Shown in pieces: positions 18,439-27,024 of a DNA stretch of 64,000 nt; position 1 is the first letter of the stretch, and the number at the start of each line of letters is the position of its first letter. The notes beneath the pieces are model-generated. The model ran no database searches and was not told the origin of the DNA. It was given only the letters and a program-made list of their open reading frames with translations. The stretch spans positions 62,001-126,000 of the forward strand of contig CBDCVG010000059.1 of assembly GCA_965222765.1 (NCBI GenBank). The letters run 5' to 3'. The position numbers and the translations under genes were made by a program. Source of the DNA: Caldora sp965222765. GTDB lineage: Bacteria; Cyanobacteriota; Cyanobacteriia; Cyanobacteriales; Coleofasciculaceae.

Positions 18439-19020
18439 ATTTTTGCTCAGAACAAACACACTCCCTTCGTTACCGCGTCCAATGCGTAGATCTTGATCGA
18501 GATAAGTGATATCTAGCCAGCCTTGTTGATTGCGATTCTGAATACTAAAGTCAAGACCAAGAAATTTTTTACCAGTTTCAATTTGCGTAATAAAATCATT
18601 AGGAGACTGATAGCCGATTAAGCGTTGCAAACCAACAATATATCGCTCAAAATTAACATTAACTCGGCGTTCAGAAACGGTCTCAAATGTAGCACAAACG
18701 CTGACTAAGCCTTCGAGATAGGGAAGAGCAGAAAATTCAGCAATGTTGTAAATTTTGGCATCTGAGGTACGCACACATTGGTAGATGGAACGAAGTTGTG
18801 CTAAAGGAAACTGATCGAGGTTTAATAGACCTTTACTGGTAGTATAAAGCAGACGCCAGTTCCCTTCTAATAGGTCAGTTGCTTCAAGAGGTTTAGGAGT
18901 CGGGTTAAGATCTTCAAACTGAGCAATTGTTGAGAGAATAGCGACTTTCTCCGTTTCGGTTGCCAACAAGCCGCGATTCTTGCCTGCGATCGCTTCTAAT
19001 AATTCTGCTTTGCTAATCAT
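18436..19020 (-). CDS. PAP/fibrillin family protein
   Basis: A 194-residue protein of the plastid-lipid-associated (fibrillin) family. Typical features are the N-terminal helix KAELLEAIAGKNRGLLAT, the core LLEGNWRLLYTTSKGLLNLD, IYNIAEF and the C-terminal DITYLDQDLRIGRGNEGSVF block. It lacks the transit peptide of plant versions and has the usual cyanobacterial length. Fibrillins have a lipocalin-like barrel and associate with thylakoid lipids and photoprotection; the exact ligand is unknown. It is divergent from the DUF3134 gene with a 68-base gap, and the PD-(D/E)XK nuclease gene lies downstream. Confidence 0.9.
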   Translation of the reverse strand: MISKAELLEAIAGKNRGLLATETEKVAILSTIAQFEDLNPTPKPLEATDLLEGNWRLLYTTSKGLLNLDQFPLAQLRSIYQCVRTSDAKIYNIAEFSALPYLEGLVSVCATFETVSERRVNVNFERYIVGLQRLIGYQSPNDFITQIETGKKFLGLDFSIQNRNQQGWLDITYLDQDLRIGRGNEGSVFVLSKN

Positions 19021-19088
19021 CCTAATTCCTTAATTATTTTGTTATCCTATCTGTACACAAATTCTTAAATTACTAGCACAATCTTGCC

Positions 19089-19316
19089 ATGTACAATCCT
19101 TCTTTGCGTGAACAACCTCGTGATCATCAAGCTGAAGTCATTCCCCTCAACCAGCATACCTCTCTTTTAAATTGGTTAGAATCTCAAGGTCGCCTCTTGG
19201 CTCGTGAGTCCCAAGATGAAATGTTAATTGAGGGTGAAGAAGAAATCTCTGAACTAATGGATGTTGAAGATACTGGCTATGATGACGATGATGAGGATGG
19301 GCTGGACGATGAATAA
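19089..19316 (+). CDS. DUF3134 family small acidic protein
   Basis: A 75-residue protein. The N-terminal half (YNPSLREQPRDHQAEVIPL, then SLLNWLESQGRLLARE) matches the cyanobacterial DUF3134 family. The C-terminal half is a very acidic Asp/Glu tail (DDDDEDGLDDE). Function is unknown. The tail suggests binding to a basic partner, but that is speculation. It is transcribed alone, divergent from the fibrillin gene. Confidence 0.75.
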   Translation: MYNPSLREQPRDHQAEVIPLNQHTSLLNWLESQGRLLARESQDEMLIEGEEEISELMDVEDTGYDDDDEDGLDDE

Positions 19317-19413
19317 TTTCAACACTAATTAGGCATCAAGCATGAAGTATTGGGAGTAATTTGCTGCTAAGCAATCCTTTCACCAACAACTAACAACCTG
19401 CTAACATTTGTAC

Positions 19414-19435
19414 CCCCATCCAAAGAGGGATGGGG
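19414..19435. terminator. hairpin between convergent genes
   Basis: A perfect 8-base stem, CCCCATCC / GGATGGGG, with a six-base loop, placed between the DUF3134 gene and the convergent gene at 19441-20043. No T-run follows on either side, so it may be a terminator of the hairpin-only type or a repeat. Confidence 0.45.
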
Positions 19436-19440
19436 ATGAG

Positions 19441-20043
19441 TTATGCTTGTTTCATCACTTGTAACAGAGATGTTAAAGCTTGGTCTTCATGGGGATTAAC
19501 CTGTCGATCAAGCATTGCAATACTAACTGCTTTAGGAAGAGCGATTGCCGCAAGATCTGGTTCTAGTCCTTCCAACAGATTTTCAAGGGATTGGGGGACT
19601 TTGAGTGCAGAGCGAATACCTAGCAACATTTGTTCATCTAAGCCTAAAGCTTGTAGTTGCGGATAGATAGTATCCCAGTTTACTGCTACCTCTGGGTCCC
19701 CCACTTGAATTAGGTAGGCTAGTAACCGTTGCAGCTTAGTCTGCTGTTTCGGTGATATCTGAGGCGGAGCTAGTTGTGAGAACTTGGCATCTCTTTTTAT
19801 GTTGTTAAGGTTGTTGACAATTTTGTGCCAATCATGGGAGTCACAGGCTTCTGGTTTACCTACAGTTAGAGAAATGCGAATATTCTGCTGATCACAAGCA
19901 TCTAGATGAGTGACTTCAGCCTGTACACCGAGGAAACTTAACCATTGAGCAACTGTTGAAATTAAGGTAGAACGGGTTGCTTGAGAATTAGCCAACAAGC
20001 GAATTTGCGTGTGAACCATAGGGCGCACGATTTGTGAAAGCAT
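19441..20043 (-). CDS. conserved cyanobacterial hypothetical protein
   Basis: A 200-residue soluble protein with no TM or signal peptide. The N-terminal third (VHTQIRLLANSQATRSTL, then SFLGVQAEVTHLDA) resembles a conserved cyanobacterial family I remember only as hypothetical. The C-terminal 110 residues are helical and rich in Leu, with a LLAYLIQVGDPE motif. An internal ATG (MVHTQ, residue 9) is an alternative start. It lies just downstream of glmM in the same direction (about 85-base gap), so it may be co-transcribed. No function can be given. Confidence 0.65.
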   Translation of the reverse strand: MLSQIVRPMVHTQIRLLANSQATRSTLISTVAQWLSFLGVQAEVTHLDACDQQNIRISLTVGKPEACDSHDWHKIVNNLNNIKRDAKFSQLAPPQISPKQQTKLQRLLAYLIQVGDPEVAVNWDTIYPQLQALGLDEQMLLGIRSALKVPQSLENLLEGLEPDLAAIALPKAVSIAMLDRQVNPHEDQALTSLLQVMKQA

Positions 20044-20128
20044 AAGCCAAAAGCACAGACTAAGCAGGATAGAGTATCAATTTAACTCACCCTAGAATAA
20101 GTGACAGCTCCCGACGCTAAATCGAAGA

Positions 20129-21604
20129 TTAGGCAACTACCAAGTTTTGTTCGACAACTTGAACCAGTTGTGATGTCCAGTGCTGGACAAGTTCAACACT
20201 AATAGCTTCTACCATCACACGGATAACTGGTTCCGTACCAGAAGCACGCACCAGAATTCTTCCTTGGTCTCCCATTGCTGATTGACCTTGAGCGATCGCA
20301 TTTTTGAGAGCATCACATTCTTCCCACTGCAGGCGGCGCTCTCGGTCTTCTACCCGGACATTGTGCAGCAACTGTGGGTAGGTGTGGAAACTTTGGTCTA
20401 CTAGCTTAGTTAAAGAAACACCTGATTGGCGTACCAAAGATGCCAAATGTAAGGCAGTCAACAAACCATCACCAGTGAAACTGTAGTGGTGGCAGAGAAT
20501 ATGTCCTGATTGCTCACCCCCTAACATTGCCCCAGTTTCTAGCATTTGAGCCTGAACATATCGGTCTCCCACTTTGGTGCGCATAAATTTGCCACCCAAC
20601 TGTTGCCAAGCACGCTCAAAGCCCAAATTTGCCATAACTGTTGCAACAATCAAATCTTCCGGCAGTTTACCAGCCTGACGTAAAGTTTGACCCCAGAAAT
20701 AGAGAATATAATCTCCATCTACAACTCGACCCTGCCTATCTACGGCCATAACCCGGTCAGCATCACCATCAAAAGCAAAGCCGATATCTGCTGAATGTTC
20801 CTGTACAGCTGCAATGAGGGTCTGGAGGTGAGTCGAGCCACAATTGACATTAATGCGATCGCCATCTGCTTGGTTGTGCAAGCAGATTACTTCTGCTCCC
20901 AAGTCAGCAAACACTTGCTCTGCTATCTGCACACAAGCTCCCCAAGCCAAATCGAGTACAATCCGCATACCTCGTAAATCTGTCCCTGATTTCAGAGGAG
21001 TATGCAATGATTGAACATAATCCGCGATTAACTCAGGTCTGGGATAATGCTTACCCCAAGCATTGGTGGCTAGAGCATTAGGAGCCAAACCTCTTAAACC
21101 CTGTTCAATTTTCTTTTGCAACGCCGTTGAGAGCTTCGTGCCTTGTGAGCTAAAAAACTTAATGCCATTGTCTTCTGGAGGATTATGACTTGCAGAAATC
21201 ATTACCCCCCCTATTGCTTCAGTGGTAGCAGTGAGATAAGCAACGCCAGGAGTTGGGCATAATCCTAAATTCCACACTTCCAACCCGGCAGATGTCAGAC
21301 CCGCAGCCAAGGCCATTGCTAACATATCACCTGAGTTGCGAGAGTCTTGTCCCATAATCACTGGACCAAGTGCTGATGCTTCCTCACGCAATACTTGACC
21401 TGCCCAAAAACCAACTTTTAATGCTAAATCTGCACTTAGCAGTTCTCCTGCTCGTCCCCGGATACCATCGGTGCCAAACAAGGCAGTTTTCGGTAGTACC
21501 AGTGGATGATTTGTAAGATTGAGATCTTTTGACGAGTTCTGCTGACGTCTGTAGGATTGCTCAACAAAAGCCAAATCCTGAGTTCGTATAGGGGATGTAA
21601 CCAT
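20129..21604 (-). CDS. glmM: phosphoglucosamine mutase GlmM
   Basis: A 491-residue alpha-D-phosphohexomutase. Seen in order: substrate loop FGTDGIRGRAGE (43-54), catalytic phosphoserine Ser139 in ISASHNPPEDNG, metal loop DGDADR (about residue 280), sugar-binding GGEQSGH and the phosphate-binding RASGTEPVIRVMVEA at the C-terminus. GRAGE after the first loop favours GlmM over ManB/Pgm. It interconverts glucosamine-6- and 1-phosphate for UDP-GlcNAc and peptidoglycan synthesis. About 40 extra N-terminal residues compared with E. coli GlmM are common in cyanobacterial homologues. Confidence 0.95.
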   Translation of the reverse strand: MVTSPIRTQDLAFVEQSYRRQQNSSKDLNLTNHPLVLPKTALFGTDGIRGRAGELLSADLALKVGFWAGQVLREEASALGPVIMGQDSRNSGDMLAMALAAGLTSAGLEVWNLGLCPTPGVAYLTATTEAIGGVMISASHNPPEDNGIKFFSSQGTKLSTALQKKIEQGLRGLAPNALATNAWGKHYPRPELIADYVQSLHTPLKSGTDLRGMRIVLDLAWGACVQIAEQVFADLGAEVICLHNQADGDRINVNCGSTHLQTLIAAVQEHSADIGFAFDGDADRVMAVDRQGRVVDGDYILYFWGQTLRQAGKLPEDLIVATVMANLGFERAWQQLGGKFMRTKVGDRYVQAQMLETGAMLGGEQSGHILCHHYSFTGDGLLTALHLASLVRQSGVSLTKLVDQSFHTYPQLLHNVRVEDRERRLQWEECDALKNAIAQGQSAMGDQGRILVRASGTEPVIRVMVEAISVELVQHWTSQLVQVVEQNLVVA

Positions 21605-21712
21605 AATCTAATTTTCCTCACACAACCACACACTCATAGTGGAGGATGATAACACTTTCTTCCACCAATGGATTTACCCGTCTTTACAAGGGGAGTAGAC
21701 TATTGCAGCTCA

Positions 21713-21804
21713 GCGGCAATAACCCAGCAGTTTAAGATCGATAGAATCCTTACTCGATAAGAATTCTTAATTCTTAATTCTTAATTCCGCGCAGCGGTAC
21801 TAGC
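21713..21804 (+). repeat. ~95 bp dispersed intergenic repeat, copy 2
   Basis: Nearly identical to the copy at 55253-55345, including GATCGATAGAATCCTTACT, a three-unit TTCTTAA heptamer array and the terminal TTCCGCGCAGCGGTACTAG hairpin. Its end overlaps the stop codon of the sulfotransferase gene. Confidence 0.9.
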
Positions 21805-22693
21805 TTAGCCAGGAAGAGAGGTCTCTTTGGATTAAATCTTGTAGTTTGAGGATATCTTCACGATAAAGGGCTACAAGTTGCTGGCGGTCTTCTGATGCAA
21901 GTCGAGCTTGTTGCTTATCTTTTGAATTTATCTTTATTAAACTAGAACGAATACTCTCCTTGAGAGTAGGTGGCAATAAATATTGCAGGATAGAAGATAC
22001 AATTGTTTTAGGTCGGTTTTTTTTTCGTAAAAGAGTATTAACAAATTTAATTTTAGGTACTTGTGCTACCTGATATTTTTTAGAAGTATCAGGACAAAAA
22101 TGATCGTCTACTCCAATAAATTGATACATATCCTGCATTAAAGCTACTGGATTATGACATAAATCATCATAGAGATATATTTTAATTTGTTCCTTGCTAA
22201 AGGTATCAAAATAATGTTTTAGGGGAGTATAATAAAAACCCTTTCTGATAGTAAAAGATGAATTTGCTTTAAATTTTATCTGTTCCGCTAAGCTTCTGCC
22301 GTTACCAATCCTATCCCGGATGTGCATGAGGTAATCAGAGTGGGCTCTTTCTGCTGGATTCCTTAGTATAGCAATCATTTTAGCCTGAGGCAAATAACGT
22401 TGTATTAGTCCAGCTGAGGATGGATAATGAAACAGATAATTAGGAGAAGCTTCTCCGATGGCAATTTCATCTTTTACATCTTGGAAAAGTTGACAATATT
22501 TTTCAAATGTATCAATTTTACTTTTTTTTCTTTTGTTTCTTGGATCAGGAGGGATGTTACTCCAATCTTTTTCTAAAAAATTTGTTTCCTTCACTGGGCT
22601 CATATAAATTTGAGGATGTTGCTTTAAGTATTGATAAATGGAAGTTGTTCCTGCCTTCTGAACACCTATGATGAGAAAGGTTGGTAGTCGCAT
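21800..22693 (-). CDS. sulfotransferase domain protein
   Basis: A 297-residue PAPS-dependent sulfotransferase, starting at MRLPTFLIIGVQKAGTTS. The 5'-phosphosulfate-binding loop is VQKAGTTS, the 3'-phosphate-binding motif is RNPAERAHSDYLMH near residue 120, and KHYFDTFSKEQIKIYLYDDL is also typical. The frame extends upstream to a TTG at 22741 overlapping the preceding stop; I prefer the ATG because family members begin just before this motif. Likely substrates are cell-surface polysaccharides or lipids (inference). The TAG stop (21800-21802) lies in the CTAG end of a dispersed repeat, so the final residues may be repeat-derived. Confidence 0.88.
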   Translation of the reverse strand: MRLPTFLIIGVQKAGTTSIYQYLKQHPQIYMSPVKETNFLEKDWSNIPPDPRNKRKKSKIDTFEKYCQLFQDVKDEIAIGEASPNYLFHYPSSAGLIQRYLPQAKMIAILRNPAERAHSDYLMHIRDRIGNGRSLAEQIKFKANSSFTIRKGFYYTPLKHYFDTFSKEQIKIYLYDDLCHNPVALMQDMYQFIGVDDHFCPDTSKKYQVAQVPKIKFVNTLLRKKNRPKTIVSSILQYLLPPTLKESIRSSLIKINSKDKQQARLASEDRQQLVALYREDILKLQDLIQRDLSSWLS

Positions 22694-22737
22694 CAATTTT
22701 TTCCTGAACCTCACTATCAATATATGTATATCTTGCT

Positions 22738-23037
22738 TCAAAAACCCCCATCTGACAACAATTTTTCCATCGTTTCCCAGTTGATTTCTTGCTGAAGATA
22801 ATGAGGTTCACTTGGGTTGTAGGGACTAGCAACTCGATCTATCTTGATAATCTTTGCCTGTGGTGGTAAAACTGGCACATCTGGGTCAAAAGACGTTGAT
22901 CTCATCAAAGAGCTAGAAAAGCCTTTATAAATTGCAATCTGGTCTTCAATACTGGCAATTTCAGCAGTGACAATTAAGACTTCCTGCGGATGCTTAATCG
23001 TGTATTGCTCTAAACGCCTTCCAATGGAGTCAGTCAT
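22738..23037 (-). CDS. small conserved protein, cyanobacterial/plastid type (DUF7734-like)
   Basis: A 99-residue soluble protein. The core EVLIVTAEIASIEDQIAIYK, then GFSSSLMRSTSFDPDVPVLP and IDRVASPYNPSEPHYLQQ, resembles a small family shared by cyanobacteria and plant plastids that I associate with DUF7734 from memory. Function is unknown. It lies 41 bases after the DUF3177 gene and just before the sulfotransferase gene, all in one direction, so the three may form an operon. Confidence 0.65.
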   Translation of the reverse strand: MTDSIGRRLEQYTIKHPQEVLIVTAEIASIEDQIAIYKGFSSSLMRSTSFDPDVPVLPPQAKIIKIDRVASPYNPSEPHYLQQEINWETMEKLLSDGGF

Positions 23038-23078
23038 GGTTAATTTTTCATTTTGGATTTTTTTTCAATTGACCAATT

Positions 23079-23675
23079 TTATTGTTCCATTGCTGAGCGT
23101 CCCTGCTTACCCAAGCGAATTAAGACGAAATAGCTTAAGTAAAGGACATAAAAAATTAGTCCCACCACACCAAGAAAACCCCAAACTCCGGGTTCAAACC
23201 TCTCCGTAAGAAACCATTCTCTAAATACTAAAGGTGCTTCTGTCCAAACTTGGCAGAAAGTCGTTTTTATTGCCCCTGAAACAAACGCACAGCGCAGAAA
23301 AGGAATACTTGCGATCGCAACCAAGGTACAGTAGATGGTAATTGCCCAACGCCACGAGGTTAGTGCTAACTTGAGGGAACTTTGGGGCTGATCATCAATT
23401 TCGTCATTTAAATCAACCCAAAACCACAGAGAGATGGGGATCAAGATATAAGCACATAGACTGGAAACAAAACCAATTGGCCAAGCAGCAATCAAAATAA
23501 AAACAGTAATTGCTAGGAGACTCGCCACTCGCCAGTAAATGATCAATAGGCGAACCATTGCCTCCTTTTTTTTGATAAGAGCCCAAATGATTAGAGTGGA
23601 GGGGATGAAAACCATAAACAATAGTGCTAACCGATAGTCTGTCCAAACCAAGGCTCTAAGAATTTCATCTTGCAT
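23079..23675 (-). CDS. DUF3177 family membrane protein
   Basis: A 198-residue protein with five likely TM segments (about 14-32, 45-64, 67-86, 110-128 and 165-188). The N-terminus LVWTDYRLALLFMVFIPSTL and the segment LTSWRWAITIYCTLVAIASIPFLRCAF fit the cyanobacterial DUF3177 family, of unknown function. It follows a strong terminator at 23751-23797, so it probably has its own promoter. The DUF7734-like gene follows after 41 bases. Confidence 0.75.
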   Translation of the reverse strand: MQDEILRALVWTDYRLALLFMVFIPSTLIIWALIKKKEAMVRLLIIYWRVASLLAITVFILIAAWPIGFVSSLCAYILIPISLWFWVDLNDEIDDQPQSSLKLALTSWRWAITIYCTLVAIASIPFLRCAFVSGAIKTTFCQVWTEAPLVFREWFLTERFEPGVWGFLGVVGLIFYVLYLSYFVLIRLGKQGRSAMEQ

Positions 23676-23750
23676 TGCTTGTTGCCGAATTTACTTTTAT
23701 CTATGTTATTCCAGTATTTACAGAATATGCTGCCTCCTGGGAGGCTGGGC

Positions 23751-23797
23751 AAAAAAACAAGCAGCTGAAAACCTCTTTGAGGGACTTCCAACTGCTT
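23751..23797 (-). terminator. Rho-independent terminator downstream of CP12
   Basis: On the minus strand a hairpin with outer stem AAGCAG/CTGCTT and inner stem CCTC/GAGG (loop AAA) is followed by a run of seven T. It ends any transcript coming from CP12, or a small RNA in between. Confidence 0.8.
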
Positions 23798-23945
23798 AGT
23801 TGATTTAGTTGTTGCATCGATGATGCAAGAAGAAAGCATCTGGTAGAGGCTTTAGGAGGGAAACATCCGGGATAATTGCTAAGAGAACCAATAAGTGCTC
23901 CGTTCAAGAGAAAGGGGGACTCGCGTTAGCACCAATCCCCTGTGG
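23751..23945 (-). ncRNA. candidate structured RNA or long 3' UTR between CP12 and DUF3177
   Basis: About 225 bases separate the CP12 stop from the terminator, and no ORF fits. On the minus strand the interval shows three hairpins: GGGGA...TCCCC (23914-23940), GATGCAA/TTGCATC variants near 23813-23830, and the terminator. The length suits a small RNA or a structured 3' UTR. No known RNA family (6S, tmRNA, RNase P, riboswitch) was recognised. Confidence 0.35.
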
Positions 23946-23975
23946 CTGAATGTGTTTCTTAAGAGCTATTGTAAT

Positions 23976-24203
23976 TTAGTCTTCGTACACCCGACACTCA
24001 TTGGCTTCAGGATTTTCGTCGCAATAGACTTCGAGGGAGTTTTTCTTCGGAGCGCTTTGGTTTTGATGTGATGCCTCAGCTTGTAGTTCTTCTACTGTAT
24101 CCCAGGCAACAGCACACTCGGGGGAAGTTGCGCCTTCGAGATCACAAACATTACGAGCTTGTTCACGCTCTTGTTCGATTTTTGCGTCGATGTTATTGCT
24201 CAT
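23976..24203 (-). CDS. cp12: Calvin cycle regulator CP12
   Basis: A 75-residue protein, the usual CP12 size. It carries both redox cysteine pairs: ARNVCDLEGATSPECAVAWD in the N-terminal half and EVYCDENPEANECRVYED at the C-terminus. The central AWDTVEELQAEASH motif is the CP12 hallmark. In the dark, oxidised CP12 binds GAPDH (via the C-terminal pair) and phosphoribulokinase, inactivating both; thioredoxin releases them in the light. The gene stands alone with a terminator about 180 bases downstream. Confidence 0.97.
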   Translation of the reverse strand: MSNNIDAKIEQEREQARNVCDLEGATSPECAVAWDTVEELQAEASHQNQSAPKKNSLEVYCDENPEANECRVYED

Positions 24204-24634
24204 TGCTCTCCTTTTATGATTTTTGTATCAAGTACACTCAACTTCTTAACGCTGATTCCCAGAATAGGGCGTTAAGTTTATCAGCAGATTAGCTAACACC
24301 CTATCTACCTAGTTGTACGCTTCAAACTTCCTGTGGCCAGGATAGGTATCACCGTACTAACTTTGTATAGCGTAAAACAGCACATTTTTGACAAGATTAC
24401 TCTTTATTTTTTAAGATTTTGCCGAATTAGGCTAATTATTGCTTAGTTTTTTGTAAACCTAGCACCCTAATAAGTATATTAACTTATATAAAGACACAAT
24501 TGTGTGCCAAGTTAGGAAAAATTTGTTGGTTGACTTCCCTTGAGAGTTACAGTGTTGGAGTTATCATAAGGCTTTGAGTACTTGTAAATCCCCTCAATAA
24601 GCACTGGTGTTGGTAGTGAGTGTAGGTAAATGTG
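24204..24634. promoter_or_regulatory. divergent promoter region of CP12 and the FIST gene
   Basis: About 430 bases without a gene. AGGAGAG-type sequence just upstream of the CP12 ATG (minus strand) is its ribosome-binding site. A perfect 12-base palindrome, ACACAATTGTGT at 24494-24505, lies about 130 bases upstream of the FIST start and might be an operator. Otherwise the region is AT-rich. Confidence 0.4.
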
Positions 24635-25903
24635 ATGGCGAATCCAATTAAATGGGCAAATGCCTTATCAACCCGTCCGTCTCTAGAGGCGGCAGTCACG
24701 GAAGTTGTAGATCGTGTGGGAGGGTTATTACCAATGCCCGCCGATTTGGGTTTGGTGTTCATCTCTTCTGCCTACGCTAGTGAATATTCTCGCCTAATGC
24801 CTTTACTACAAGAGCACTTATCGGTGCGGATGCTAATTGGCTGTGGTGGAAGTGGCATCATCGGCATGAACGCTCAGGGTAAAGCACAGGAAGTAGAGGA
24901 AGCACCGGCTCTAAGCCTCAGTATAGCTCATCTGCCTGATGTCAGCGTCCGTGCTTTTCATTTAGCTGCCGAAGATTTGCCGGACTTAGATAGTCCCCCA
25001 GATGCTTGGGTGAACCTAATTGGTGTCTCACCTCAAGAGCAACCTCACTTTATTTTGTTAGCTGATCCTTTTTCTTCTAGTATTAATGACTTACTCGAAG
25101 GGCTAGATTTTGCTTACCCAGGTTCTAATAAAGTAGGAGGGCTAGCAAGTGCTAATGGAATGGGGGTTCAGAGTGGCTTGTTTTATTTCTGTGACCAAAC
25201 ACCGCAGGCTAAGTCTCTCCATAGAGAAGGTACAGTCGGGATTGCTTTGAGCGGCAACATTGTTTTAGAAACGATTGTGGCTCAAGGTTGTCGTCCCATT
25301 GGTCAAACTTATCGGGTAACCAAAGGCGAACGGAATATTTTGCTGGAATTGTCAGAACAAGAAGCGATGGGAGACATAACTACTGATGAGCAGTCCCGTC
25401 CTCCTTTAGTCGTACTGCGAGATGTAATTCAAAACCTGAGTGAGGAAGATCGGCAGCTGGCGCAAAATTCTCTTTTTATCGGTATTGCTAGAGATGAGTT
25501 TAAGCAACAGTTGGGTCATGGAGACTTTCTCATCCGCAATATGTTGGGAGTAGACCCCAGAGTTGGAGCGATCGCTATTGGAGATCGTGTCAGGCAGGGT
25601 CAACGCATCCAGTTCCATCTCAGAGATGCCCGTACTTCTAAGGAAGACTTAGAATTCCTTCTTCAGTGCCGCGAACAAAGAACTGCTAACACAGCAGATG
25701 CGTCTGGTGCTTTAATGTTCTCCTGTTTAGGGCGAGGAGAAGGACTCTACGGAGAGTCTGATTTTGAGTCCCAATTGTTCCATCAATATCTGAGCAACAT
25801 TCCCCTAGGTGGCTTTTTCTGTAATGGAGAGATTGGACCAGTGGGTGGTAGCACTTTTCTGCACGGCTACACTTCAGTTTTTGGTATTTGCCGTCAACTT
25901 TAG
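24635..25903 (+). CDS. FIST domain signal-transduction protein
   Basis: A 422-residue soluble protein with FIST N (about 40-220) and FIST C (about 225-400) domains. Supporting segments are LIGCGGSGIIGMN, YPGSNKVGGLASA, GCRPIGQTYRVTKGERN and the C-terminal FFCNGEIGPVGGSTFLHGYTS, a Gly-rich ligand-pocket motif typical of FIST C. FIST domains are thought to sense small ligands such as amino acids. No kinase or methyl-accepting domain is fused. The ATG at 24635 follows a GTG; I take the ATG. It converges with the next gene and overlaps it by four bases at the 3' ends. Confidence 0.9.
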   Translation: MANPIKWANALSTRPSLEAAVTEVVDRVGGLLPMPADLGLVFISSAYASEYSRLMPLLQEHLSVRMLIGCGGSGIIGMNAQGKAQEVEEAPALSLSIAHLPDVSVRAFHLAAEDLPDLDSPPDAWVNLIGVSPQEQPHFILLADPFSSSINDLLEGLDFAYPGSNKVGGLASANGMGVQSGLFYFCDQTPQAKSLHREGTVGIALSGNIVLETIVAQGCRPIGQTYRVTKGERNILLELSEQEAMGDITTDEQSRPPLVVLRDVIQNLSEEDRQLAQNSLFIGIARDEFKQQLGHGDFLIRNMLGVDPRVGAIAIGDRVRQGQRIQFHLRDARTSKEDLEFLLQCREQRTANTADASGALMFSCLGRGEGLYGESDFESQLFHQYLSNIPLGGFFCNGEIGPVGGSTFLHGYTSVFGICRQL

Positions 25904-26394
25904 TTCCCTTTTGGTGTCACTTTACCGCTGTATCCAGGATGCAAATACCCTATTAAACCGTCATTAGCTTTGGCATCGTGAAAAGCCCAACCTACTACCT
26001 TATCTCCAGGCTTTAGTTGGCAGTGTTGTACATCTCCAGAAGGGATAAAGTACAGACCTGATTCTGAATTACACAGCAATAGGCTATCACCTTTTTTCAC
26101 ACAAGTTCCCTGAACTAATGTTGGCTGGAACTTTCGTAGCTGCTTGGGAATGTAAGTTTTTTTGCCGATGCCAGCTTGTGCTCTGGCTCTAGCTGCTTCA
26201 TAGCCATCAAGACAGTCGAAATGCTTACTTTCTGTTTCCCAATTACCTTTGATTGGGGCGTTGAAGTAAATCTTGACTAAAAAGTAGTATCTCCGGAACT
26301 CATAAGAGTAAACGTAATACCAGGGATTGATTGCCTTAGCTTGAGCCAGGTTAATCAATACACCCGAACTACTTTGAAAATATGAAGAAAGCAT
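25900..26394 (-). CDS. hypothetical protein
   Basis: A 164-residue soluble protein of unrecognised family. It is rich in aromatic residues in the first half (NPWYYVYSYEFRRYYFLVKI), then has a basic stretch with many Lys, and a C-terminal beta-rich part with two Cys (KGDSLLLCNSESGLYFIPSG). The good reading frame and the compact tail-to-tail overlap with the FIST gene support a real gene. No function is proposed. Confidence 0.6.
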   Translation of the reverse strand: MLSSYFQSSSGVLINLAQAKAINPWYYVYSYEFRRYYFLVKIYFNAPIKGNWETESKHFDCLDGYEAARARAQAGIGKKTYIPKQLRKFQPTLVQGTCVKKGDSLLLCNSESGLYFIPSGDVQHCQLKPGDKVVGWAFHDAKANDGLIGYLHPGYSGKVTPKGN

Positions 26395-27024
26395 AATTTG
26401 AGAACTTTGACTAACTCGAAGGTGTTTATTGAAACCCTAAGAGATGTTGAAAGTTCTATACTAACTGAGTTTTTTGTACAAGCACGGGATATGACTAGTA
26501 CCGCTGCGCGGAATTAAGAATTAATAATTAATAATTAAGAATACTTATAGAGTAAGAATTCTATCGATAGAATTAGCTAAGGTTCATCCAAATTGCATAC
26601 CTTCACAAACCCCAAAAAGCTATTAACAAAAAATGATAAATTTATTATCTTTCTCAAGGTAGATAGTAAATTGATTTTGGCTATATTTTATTTTTAAATT
26701 ACACTACGTTACTATCAGTTACGCATTTATACTGATTGAAAACTCGATAAATTACTACGTATTTATACGGAAGTAAATTAAGGTTAAATAACGTAAAATT
26801 GGGCAATAGTTTACTACGATAATCAATATATTACTAATCAATAGTACATAGCTACTGCTCCCGAATGTTTAGTATCAGGAGATACATTTTCGGGAGAATT
26901 TGTCTTTGAGATGATCAAGGGATGAAAATATTTCTTCTCTTGTACTTATGCTTAAACCAGAGGCAATTTTCTCAGATATTTAGGAGTTGTAGCAGTCTAA
27001 GTCCTGAAAATTATCAACTAGCAA
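26395..27024. promoter_or_regulatory. upstream region of the sensor kinase gene
   Basis: About 630 bases without a gene. It contains an inverted copy of the dispersed repeat (26494-26574), then AT-rich sequence, and a hairpin at 26858-26896 with stem CTCCCGAA/TTCGGGAG about 130 bases before the kinase ATG. The hairpin could act as a leader terminator or regulatory element. Confidence 0.4.
26494..26574 (-). repeat. ~95 bp dispersed intergenic repeat, copy 3 (partial, inverted)
   Basis: Reverse-oriented copy keeping the ACTAGTACCGCTGCGCGGAA hairpin end, degenerate heptamers and the TAGAGTAAG core. The GCGGAAATAACCC end is missing or diverged. Confidence 0.8.

Noticed and set aside
23751..23945. 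6S RNA, tmRNA or known riboswitch downstream of CP12
   Set aside because: Length is suitable, but no diagnostic sequence or closing stem of these families could be recognised.
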